This document shows positions 7,993 through 14,428 of a DNA stretch of 20,008 nucleotides, piece by piece. The DNA comes from JAUIHN01 sp964556075. Lineage in GTDB: Bacteria > Patescibacteriota > Saccharimonadia > Saccharimonadales > Saccharimonadaceae. Under the pieces are notes generated by a model, which had not been told where the DNA came from, did no database searches, and saw only the letters and a program-made list of their open reading frames with translations. The stretch is from positions 1 to 20,008 of the forward strand of contig CAZKUV010000009.1 of NCBI GenBank assembly GCA_964556075.1, read 5' to 3'. Position numbers and translations under genes: made by a program. Position 1 is the first letter of the stretch, and the number at the start of each line of letters is the position of its first letter.

Positions 7993-7998
7993 ATTGTA
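7993..7998 (-). promoter_or_regulatory. Candidate -10 box of the interrupted surface gene
   Basis: TACAAT on the minus strand lies directly after the terminator hairpin of the upstream gene. It would start transcription near 7986, almost at ATG 7982, giving a nearly leaderless message. The -35 is weak. Confidence 0.35.
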
Positions 7999-8013
7999 CT
8001 ATAAAATACAAGC

Positions 8014-8039
8014 AAACCGCCCTCTCATGAGGGCGGTTT
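8014..8039. terminator. Intrinsic terminator of the 550-aa surface gene
   Basis: A perfect 11-bp stem (AAACCGCCCTC / GAGGGCGGTTT) with loop TCAT. On the minus strand it is followed by TTTGCTTGTATTTT. It lies 22 nt after the stop at 8062 and separates this transcript from the next surface gene. Confidence 0.8.
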
Positions 8040-8061
8040 TCGTTCGGTTCAGTACTGCTTT

Positions 8062-9714
8062 TTAGTATTGAGGAGCAGCTAGATAGTTAATCTTGGTGGT
8101 GTATACACCAGCTGGGGTGTCTGCACCGATATTTGCTACATATCGCATCTTAGCGGTAGCACAGCTGATTACCATCTCGTTCTGCTGAGCAATTACCTCA
8201 GGTACAAGCAAGCTACTCTTGTGGAACTGGAATTTTGCTTGGATCGGATTACCAGGTCCTTCGTCGTTAATTCGTCCTGACGCTTCATCATAGCCAGATG
8301 ATGCTGCCTGAGCGGCCAAACTGTCATAAGGTGCATTGCCAGATTGACCAGCGACGGTAATGAATGGGAAACTCCGTACTTCCCAGCCTACTTGGAAACT
8401 ATCATTTCCATCTATGTAAGCTGGATCATCGCTTAATAGGGAATCTGCGAATGTATCAAGTCCAGCATCTACGAATCCAAGACCAAACTGCTCGGTGCCA
8501 GGGTTTGAAAGTTGCTCTGACTGCATGTCAGCGATTTCGTCACCAGACGTATTTGCTAGGGTGTTACCTGAGTAGTATACAGTTGCACCACCGGATGAGT
8601 TTGAACTGAGTCTCCAGTAGGAGTACACATCCCACGCCTTTCCTGTTTCAAGAGAATACTCTGCGTTAGGATTACCGAGGTTTAGGCGGTTATTGGTCAG
8701 ACCAGTTCGTACGCTGTCCTGTGAGATCGGCTCGCATCGTCCGTGTTCAACGCTACCAGGGCGATCAACTGTATCTGGGTTTTCAATTCCTACAGAGAAG
8801 GACATGGTTTCAAGGACCTTCGTAACGATGTGAATCGAGTCAGTCATAACATTTGCAACTGTTACACCGCCGTCGATAACATGCTCGTTTTCAGCGAGAG
8901 GAGTAGAGTCAGTATATTCAGTATCCTCGTCAGCAGTATCGTAAGTATTTATCTTTACAAAGAACTCATCTGCACCAGGGTTAGTTATATAAACAGACTC
9001 AGATGCTTTGAATACAACCTTTACCTCATCATCAGCTGAGAGTGCAAGTCCGGTCGCACTGCTTAGAGTAATGTAGTTGTTCTTGCCTGTGAGACCCATC
9101 TGGCCTGCAATATTCTCCCACTCATCATCTTCTGCATTGCGGATATTCATTTCCCAGTCATCGACGTCAATTGGATCACCGTCAACATATATCTGGAACT
9201 CGCCGCCTACTGGATCAATTTCAGCGCCATCTCCGAAGCCAGCTTGTGTAAACGCTGCTTTAACATCGAGGTCACTTCGACTGTTTTCATGAGCATTACC
9301 AGGTCCTTCGTTGGTTTCACGAGTAGAAGGTCCGTTCCATTCTTCCTCTACTGGGTCCCAAGTACCTCGTGCGTCACCGTTATTATTACCAGGTCCTCTA
9401 CATAGTCCAGCAGCTGTTGTACAATACTGGAAACTCATACCATGGACCGTAGCTGTTGAGCTGACAGTAAATGTAAACGTTTCCCCAGTTTTCTTACCGT
9501 TTGGTCCAGAACCGGCAGGGGCATAAGTTGGATTCCCCGAACCATCTGTATCCTGGTATCCCGGCGCGGAGCTACTAAGTAGCAATGAGCGCTCCGTCAG
9601 AGGATTTAGTGCGTCAGCGTACACGGCTGCGGCTGGCATTATCACTGCCGCCAACAGAGATAGTGCCATGCCCAATGCGGTACTCCGCCGAGCAACTAGC
9701 TTGAGTGTATACAT
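8062..9714 (-). CDS. Secreted WxL-like surface protein, 550 aa
   Basis: Largest secreted paralogue of the locus. It has a signal peptide (about 1-34, ALSLLAAVIMPAAAVYADA), then an acidic Gly/Asn/Asp-rich N-terminal domain with the Cys loop QYCTTAAGLC. A central domain aligns with the other paralogues (FVKINTYD ... HVIDGGVTVANV ... KVLETMSFSV), where this copy has Ser at the usual Cys. Then come the block GTEQFGLGFVDAG and the C-terminus DTPAGVYTTKINYLAAPQY. There is no membrane segment after the signal, so it is released or held by a partner such as the DUF916-like proteins. ATG 9714 has a very strong ribosome-binding site (AAGGAG) in a leader of about 70 nt, which suggests high expression, as for a surface-layer-type protein. 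It has its own promoter and terminator. Confidence 0.75.
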   Translation of the reverse strand: MYTLKLVARRSTALGMALSLLAAVIMPAAAVYADALNPLTERSLLLSSSAPGYQDTDGSGNPTYAPAGSGPNGKKTGETFTFTVSSTATVHGMSFQYCTTAAGLCRGPGNNNGDARGTWDPVEEEWNGPSTRETNEGPGNAHENSRSDLDVKAAFTQAGFGDGAEIDPVGGEFQIYVDGDPIDVDDWEMNIRNAEDDEWENIAGQMGLTGKNNYITLSSATGLALSADDEVKVVFKASESVYITNPGADEFFVKINTYDTADEDTEYTDSTPLAENEHVIDGGVTVANVMTDSIHIVTKVLETMSFSVGIENPDTVDRPGSVEHGRCEPISQDSVRTGLTNNRLNLGNPNAEYSLETGKAWDVYSYWRLSSNSSGGATVYYSGNTLANTSGDEIADMQSEQLSNPGTEQFGLGFVDAGLDTFADSLLSDDPAYIDGNDSFQVGWEVRSFPFITVAGQSGNAPYDSLAAQAASSGYDEASGRINDEGPGNPIQAKFQFHKSSLLVPEVIAQQNEMVISCATAKMRYVANIGADTPAGVYTTKINYLAAPQY

Positions 9715-9751
9715 TCTGTATATCTCCTTGTTTTAATTAATGTTTATTTTT

Positions 9752-9763
9752 CTTTCCCCCGTT
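9752..9763 (-). promoter_or_regulatory. Leader motif AACGGGGGAAAG (second copy)
   Basis: Exact copy of the 12-mer at 4717-4728. Here it lies 37 nt upstream of the start codon, separate from the true ribosome-binding site (AAGGAG), so it is not explained by ribosome binding alone. Confidence 0.4.
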
Positions 9764-9783
9764 ACACGGTGGGTTCACTCGTT

Positions 9784-9813
9784 AGTCTACCATAAGCCTT
9801 TTCCGAAAAGCAA
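9784..9813 (-). promoter_or_regulatory. Candidate promoter of the 550-aa surface gene
   Basis: TTGCTT (9808-9813), an 18-nt spacer and TAGACT (9784-9789) on the minus strand. Same spacing and similar boxes as the promoter at 4767-4796. Confidence 0.5.
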
Positions 9814-9851
9814 GGGTTTTTCACGCATATTCTGTAAATAGTTATACACAG

Positions 9852-10592
9852 CTAAAATACAGGGGTGACTATGGTAGAAAAATCACCTGAAAAGTGACCG
9901 GCTGGCGTAGTGCCAGACACATTTACAATCATGCTGATAGTATACCGGACCAGGCTTGATTCACTATCCATACGAGCAACAGGATCTCCGTTTGTATACG
10001 CGAACATATTTGGCACTGCATATCTCGGGAGAACGACCCCCTTTATTTCCTGTTCTGAAGGTAGTTGAACTGGATTGACACCCACCTGAGGTTCTGAATT
10101 AGCGACAAGATTAATACCAAACTGTTCTGTACCGACTAGTGACGGTGTCGGTTCTATTGGAGCTGCGAGATAGTAATCATTGTAGCGTGGGGTATTCCCA
10201 GTGACTTGAACTATATACCCCCCAGCCAAATGACTGCGGACCTTTAATATCATTGTGCGGGTCGCGGTCCGATCAATTTGTAGATCACCAAGATTCGACT
10301 CCCCAGGTTCGAGGACCATCTGAAGTACTGGCTCATCGTCATCAGTCAGTGGTCCGAAATCCACACTGTAACTTTGGCTACTACTATCCCCACCTCCAAT
10401 GCTCAAAGTAGCCTTCGCACAGTATGACCCTGAGCAAGTTTCAAGCGCCGCTCCTGATCCGAACTCCGCTTCAATCGCTTCGTAGTTCTGTGATTTAGTA
10501 GTTGTAGCTACTATTGGTTCGGCATACATAAGAGCAAACAAGGCGATACATAGCCCTGCCGCTCTTAAGCCTCCTCTTATAATTCTCCGCAT
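9852..10592 (-). CDS. Secreted WxL-like surface protein, about 246 aa
   Basis: Smallest secreted paralogue. It has a basic n-region (MRRIIRGGLR), a hydrophobic signal core (AAGLCIALFALMYAEPIVA), a Cys loop TCSGSYC and a beta-rich body. The block GTEQFGINLVANSEPQVG is almost identical to the one in the interrupted gene (QFGINLVANSEPEVG). The C-terminus is SGTTPAGHFSGDFSTIVTPVF. The reading frame extends to ATG 10610, but a good promoter (TTGACG, 16 nt, TAATAA) overlaps that codon, so transcription should begin near 10603 and the ATG at 10592 is the likely start. No ribosome-binding site is evident, which suggests a very short leader. The stop is TAG. It is probably exported and part of the same surface assembly as its paralogues. 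Confidence 0.7.
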   Translation of the reverse strand: MRRIIRGGLRAAGLCIALFALMYAEPIVATTTKSQNYEAIEAEFGSGAALETCSGSYCAKATLSIGGGDSSSQSYSVDFGPLTDDDEPVLQMVLEPGESNLGDLQIDRTATRTMILKVRSHLAGGYIVQVTGNTPRYNDYYLAAPIEPTPSLVGTEQFGINLVANSEPQVGVNPVQLPSEQEIKGVVLPRYAVPNMFAYTNGDPVARMDSESSLVRYTISMIVNVSGTTPAGHFSGDFSTIVTPVF

Positions 10593-10609
10593 AAGCTTTA
10601 TGTAGTACA

Positions 10610-10637
10610 TTATTACCTAAGCGGAAGCTAGCGTCAA
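10610..10637 (-). promoter_or_regulatory. Promoter of the 246-aa surface gene
   Basis: TTGACG (10632-10637), a 16-nt spacer and TAATAA (10610-10615) on the minus strand. The -10 box overlaps the first possible ATG (10608-10610), which argues for the later start at 10592. Confidence 0.5.
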
Positions 10638-10667
10638 TTGGCATGTCGTGCTAAGCTACTCTTAGAA
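10638..10667 (+). promoter_or_regulatory. Candidate divergent promoter for the 342-aa membrane protein
   Basis: TTGGCA (10638-10643) abuts the minus-strand -35 box. The best -10 is the weak TTAGAA (10662-10667) at 18 nt. The gene at 10690 has no clear ribosome-binding site, so its message probably also has a short leader. Confidence 0.3.
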
Positions 10668-10689
10668 ATAATGTAAAACACAAATAGCA

Positions 10690-11718
10690 ATGGAAGAAGA
10701 CGAAAAGAAAACTCCTGAAAGCCTCGAACAACAGACGGAAGCGTCTCCTAATCTCGATCAGGCTCCTGCTGATGCATTGAGCCGAACACCCGATGAGCTT
10801 GAGGAACAGGCTGAACGAGAGTCTAAAGATAGTAGTTCGCAGATTACCCCCCAGTCTGAATATAAGAAACCTTCATTCGTACGAAGAATATGGAGGAAGA
10901 CAAATATATATATCCTTCTCTTCGTCCTTATCGTAGTGATCTCAAGTGCTATTGTAATCGTTAATTATCTCAACAGCCAAAAGGAACCAGACTTACCTAA
11001 TATCGCTAGTAAAGAGCTTACAGAGGAAGAACTCCGTCAGCTGGCAAACACTGATACAAATGTTGGCGATACTAGTCAAACACTTACAATTCGCGGAAAT
11101 GCCATTATTGATGGGCAAACTCTAATGAGAGGAAATCTTAATGTGGCTGGGAATTTTCAGTCCGGAGGAAGTATCCAGGGTCCTACTATCACGATTTCCG
11201 GACTTGCTAATATTGGACAGGCACAAATAAATAGTCTCCAAGTTGCAGCAGACGTAGCTATCCAGGGAAATTCAACACTCCGAGATCTTAATGTAGCAGG
11301 CACAAGTTCGTTCAGCGGACCGATGACTGCTTCCAGGATATCAGTAACAGAGCTCGTCCTGAGCGGTAATGCGAGACTCGAGATACCAAATCATATCAGT
11401 TTCGTTGGTCCAACCCCTAGTCATACAATCAATACTGGACCTCTTGGAACTGGTGGCTCTGCTTCAATCAGTGGCTCCGATACTGCTGGAGTCGTAAATA
11501 TTAACACAGGCAACAACCCAGTTGCGGGCTGTATAGTACGCGTAAATTTCAACCAACGATTTAGCAATCAACCACATGTCCTAATCAGTCCTGTTGGAAA
11601 CGCAGCTGGTCGCACCCAGTATTATGTCGAACGCGATCAAGGCGGGTTCAGTATTTGTACGGCTTCCCCTGCACCCGGAAACCAATCGTTCGCGTTTGAT
11701 TATTTTGTAACATACTAA
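10690..11718 (+). CDS. Single-pass membrane protein with tail-fibre-like beta-repeat ectodomain
   Basis: Type II membrane protein of 342 aa. Residues 1-70 are acidic, Glu/Ser/Gln-rich and probably disordered in the cytoplasm, ending in a basic stretch (RRIWRK). Residues 72-93 form a membrane helix (YILLFVLIVVISSAIVIVNYL). About 130-230 is a run of short beta repeats of the kind TIRGNAIIDGQTLMRGNLNV and LNVAGTSSFSG, resembling bactofilin or tail-fibre beta-helices. The C-terminal domain (about 240-342, from GTGGSASISGSDTAGVVNI to FAFDYFVTY) resembles a domain I recall at the ends of many CPR fibre-like proteins. It is encoded divergently from the secreted surface proteins and convergently with the F1-like operon. 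It is likely a surface fibre or adhesin anchored in the membrane; the ligand is unknown. Confidence 0.7.
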   Translation: MEEDEKKTPESLEQQTEASPNLDQAPADALSRTPDELEEQAERESKDSSSQITPQSEYKKPSFVRRIWRKTNIYILLFVLIVVISSAIVIVNYLNSQKEPDLPNIASKELTEEELRQLANTDTNVGDTSQTLTIRGNAIIDGQTLMRGNLNVAGNFQSGGSIQGPTITISGLANIGQAQINSLQVAADVAIQGNSTLRDLNVAGTSSFSGPMTASRISVTELVLSGNARLEIPNHISFVGPTPSHTINTGPLGTGGSASISGSDTAGVVNINTGNNPVAGCIVRVNFNQRFSNQPHVLISPVGNAAGRTQYYVERDQGGFSICTASPAPGNQSFAFDYFVTY

Positions 11719-11803
11719 CCATCAATACTTGGGTCATTCTTTCTGCTCATATCTGCCCTAAGAAAGTATAATGGCCATCAAAGTCTGAAAGTTGATACTT
11801 AAG

Positions 11804-12097
11804 CTATACGTTCATGAATACCACTACTCTATCGGCCTTAACGTGCATCAGTGCTCGGTGAATTCTAATTTGTTTCTCTTTCCCAGTAGCCGGGTTAATT
11901 ATTAAGGTGCTAGGTACCAGCATACAAAGGAAATTATGATGCTTAGGAAGAATATCGAATGGTCCAGTAGCATTTTCAGCACTCACACTATATGCATCAC
12001 CCTCAAAATAAACATGAAAAGGTGCATACACTTTCACAAACATTGTCGGCTTCTCGCTCGACTCAAGCGTAGCATCCTGTTGCTCATTCGCGCTCAT
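11804..12097 (-). CDS. atpC: F1-type ATPase epsilon subunit, short form
   Basis: Epsilon subunit reduced to its N-terminal beta-sandwich: FVKVYAPFHVYFEGDAYSV, then the family signature GPFDILPKHHNFLCML (compare GxxGILPGHAPLL), then a final strand VKADRVVVFMNV. At 97 aa it lacks the C-terminal helical hairpin (usual length about 130-140) that inhibits ATP hydrolysis in many F-ATPases. In F1 it sits at the foot of gamma and contacts the rotor ring. The start is ATG 12097 (a TTG precedes it), overlapping the end of the beta gene by 14 nt, so translation is coupled. It is the last gene of the seven-gene operon. No clear terminator is seen in the 85 nt to the convergent gene at 11718, only an imperfect inverted repeat at about 11765-11801. 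Confidence 0.8.
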   Translation of the reverse strand: MSANEQQDATLESSEKPTMFVKVYAPFHVYFEGDAYSVSAENATGPFDILPKHHNFLCMLVPSTLIINPATGKEKQIRIHRALMHVKADRVVVFMNV

Positions 12098-13562
12098 CAA
12101 CCAGGTTCTCTTCCCGTTCTTTTTGATTTTCGCTTTGACTCATAGGAATTAGGGCGTTTTTCGCTTTCTCAGCATCTTGATACATGTCAGTCGTATTTCC
12201 CTTCCCGATTATCGCTTCTACGCCATCCAGGGTCTGATTTCGGGTCAGATATTCGCCAGGTACTCCGGTCACTTTTTCCATAACATTAAAGCGCTGCTTG
12301 AAGAATTCAATAAGCTGCTTCGCTTTCTGGTAGTCATCACGATCCTCTGCCGACAGTTCCGATTCACCAATGATCGCTATAATACCTTTAAGTGATTCAT
12401 GCTTTTGTAGAATAGCCAAAGCCCGGGTTGCAAGATCATAATGACGTTCGCCGACAATTTCGGGGGTTAATAGACTCGATTTTGACGCGAGTATATCTAC
12501 CGATGGTCGAATTCCTTGAGCTGCAACTGCTCTTGATAAAACAATAGTGCTATCGAGCTCATGCTGGATCATTTGAACAGCAGGGTCAGACAAGTCATCT
12601 GCAGGAACATAAATGGTTTGCAGTGCGGTAATTGAGCCGTTCTCATTACTCGCGAGTCGGTCTTGAAACGTTTTGACGTCTGAAAAGACCGTTGGTTGAT
12701 AGCCACCCTCAGAAGGTGTTTGGTCAATAATTGTAGATACTTCATTTCTTGCTTGAATGTAGCGATACATATTATCTGCAAAAAGCAGAACATCTTTCTT
12801 TTCGTCATCACGAAAGTACTCAGCGAGAGTGATGGCGCTCAGACCGATTAATGAACGTTGGACCGGGTTCTCATTCATCTGACCGAAGAACATTGCAGTT
12901 GTTTTTAAGAGGTCATTATCTCCCAGTGTCTTGTATAGCTCGTGACCCTCACGGATACGCTCACCAATACCTGCAAACATACTGATTGCGCCAGCACCGA
13001 CTGCCACGTTATTAATAATCTCCATCGTAAGAACGGTTTTTCCTACACCAGCTCCACCAACGATGCCAATTTTTCTTCCCTTAACAAAGGGTGTAAAGAA
13101 ATCAAGCACCTTGAGTCCTGTTTCCAGAATGTCGTCAGGTCGGCTTTTCAGACTTGTCTCTTGGAAGTTAGGAGAAAAGATGGGGCGCTTTGACATCTTA
13201 TCAACCACTTCCTTATCGAGTGGTGGTTTGCCGTCAATCGGACGACCCATCGCGTCCCACACGCGGCCAACCATTTCATGACCAACTGGTATTTCAAGGC
13301 TATGGCCACTCCTAGAGACGGTATCGCCTTTTTTAATACCGTAGTCACCTCCGATATTTAAACATACCGCTGTATCACCATTTTTTACACTGCTTACAAG
13401 TAATGGAGACTGTTGGTCGTTATCGACATAGAGCATCTCGTTTATATCCGGCAAATCTTCATCAAACTTTACTCGGATTACAATACCTTTAAGGCCTCTC
13501 ACGATTCCTTTTTTATAATGCGGCTGCGGATGCTGCTCCTGATTTTCTTTCTGTTTTGCCAT
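12084..13562 (-). CDS. atpD: F1-type ATPase beta subunit (catalytic)
   Basis: Catalytic subunit of 492 aa, about normal length plus short charged ends. It has a P-loop GGAGVGKT (169-176), catalytic Glu201 with Arg202 in GIGERIREG, FFGQMNE, Walker B VLLFADNMYRY, IYVPADDLSDP, and the DELSEED-equivalent ESELSAED (400-407) that pushes on gamma. ATP hydrolysis therefore looks intact. Two residues of the adenine pocket are changed: the usual Tyr of GIYPAVDPL is Arg352 (GIRPSVDIL), and the second aromatic, in VFTG, is Val431 (KVTG). Phe425 is kept. ATG 13562 overlaps the gamma stop by one base (TAATG). The stop is TGA. The F1 assignment is certain; whether the complex makes ATP is not. Confidence 0.93.
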   Translation of the reverse strand: MAKQKENQEQHPQPHYKKGIVRGLKGIVIRVKFDEDLPDINEMLYVDNDQQSPLLVSSVKNGDTAVCLNIGGDYGIKKGDTVSRSGHSLEIPVGHEMVGRVWDAMGRPIDGKPPLDKEVVDKMSKRPIFSPNFQETSLKSRPDDILETGLKVLDFFTPFVKGRKIGIVGGAGVGKTVLTMEIINNVAVGAGAISMFAGIGERIREGHELYKTLGDNDLLKTTAMFFGQMNENPVQRSLIGLSAITLAEYFRDDEKKDVLLFADNMYRYIQARNEVSTIIDQTPSEGGYQPTVFSDVKTFQDRLASNENGSITALQTIYVPADDLSDPAVQMIQHELDSTIVLSRAVAAQGIRPSVDILASKSSLLTPEIVGERHYDLATRALAILQKHESLKGIIAIIGESELSAEDRDDYQKAKQLIEFFKQRFNVMEKVTGVPGEYLTRNQTLDGVEAIIGKGNTTDMYQDAEKAKNALIPMSQSENQKEREENLVDERE

Positions 13563-14428
13563 TACAACTCTCCTCCGGCACGTATCTTCTTTAGTCCAGC
13601 AAGTGACTCTTTAAGACGGGTATCGACTTGATATCGTTTTGCGCGATTATATTCAAGACGAAGTGCATTTGCTGTTTCTATGGATCGATCTTTTGCAGCT
13701 GACATCGCCTTAAATCTACTAGCCACTTGGGCTAGTCGACTGTCATAGATGAATTGCGATATTGTAAGTCGTAATATAGAGTTCTCTAAATACGCAGCAA
13801 CTTGGTATGAGCTTGGTTCAAATATATAGGTTTTTTCAGTGACGAGATCATCACTGACTGATGATAGGTCAGCGACCCTTCCCTTGCTTGAAACAACTTC
13901 GCTTAAGTCAACATCTTTTATATCCTGGCGTCCGAGCGATACATAATTCTGATAAAAAATCCGACTCTTCTCATATCTTCTGATAATATCCATAAGTGGG
14001 TCAACATTTATATAATCGCCTTCAGGCAGATCAAAGTAGTACTCTGGGCTAATGTGCACTTGTTTCAGCTTGACCGCACCATGACGACCTATTACTAATA
14101 TGTCATTTTTAACTTCATCATACCGATCAATAAACTTTTTGATTAGACGCTGATCAAAATCCACGCTTAGTCCAGCTTTTGCTGTAATAAGAATTAATAA
14201 CTCTTTATTGATTGGCTTCTCATCTGGAGTTCGACCGAAATTAAACAACACATCAACACGTATCTGTTTATATATATTCCATACCTCATCAAAGAATTGA
14301 TTTGAAATTAGAACCTTATTCTTTGTCTTAGCAATCTGCATACTACTCAGGCTTTCGAGGGCTGATGTTAGGCTAACTACAGATCGTATTGCTTTCTCCT
14401 CGGCCTTAATCTCAAGTGGTCGTCGCAT
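13562..14428 (-). CDS. atpG: F1-type ATPase gamma subunit (central shaft)
   Basis: Rotor shaft subunit of 288 aa. The N-terminal helix (about 5-55, IRSVVSLTSALESLSSMQIAKTK) and the C-terminal helix (about 215-285, ISQFIYDSRLAQVASRF ... RSIETANALRLEYNRAKR) would form the coiled coil inside the alpha3beta3 ring. The C-terminal LEYNRAKR is the conserved gamma signature (compare LEYNRAR). The central Rossmann-like domain is divergent but present (LLILITAKAGLSVDF). The N-terminal consensus TxAMxMVAxxK is replaced by TSALESLSSMQIAK, so this gamma is divergent. It lies between alpha and beta as in ordinary atp operons, with one-base TAATG overlaps on both sides. Confidence 0.88.
   Translation of the reverse strand: MRRPLEIKAEEKAIRSVVSLTSALESLSSMQIAKTKNKVLISNQFFDEVWNIYKQIRVDVLFNFGRTPDEKPINKELLILITAKAGLSVDFDQRLIKKFIDRYDEVKNDILVIGRHGAVKLKQVHISPEYYFDLPEGDYINVDPLMDIIRRYEKSRIFYQNYVSLGRQDIKDVDLSEVVSSKGRVADLSSVSDDLVTEKTYIFEPSSYQVAAYLENSILRLTISQFIYDSRLAQVASRFKAMSAAKDRSIETANALRLEYNRAKRYQVDTRLKESLAGLKKIRAGGEL

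Noticed and set aside
11719..11803. Terminator between the convergent membrane-protein gene and the F1-like operon
   Set aside because: Only an imperfect inverted repeat (AAGTAT ... ATACTT with ATCAA/TTGAT inside) without a T-run is present, too weak to call.
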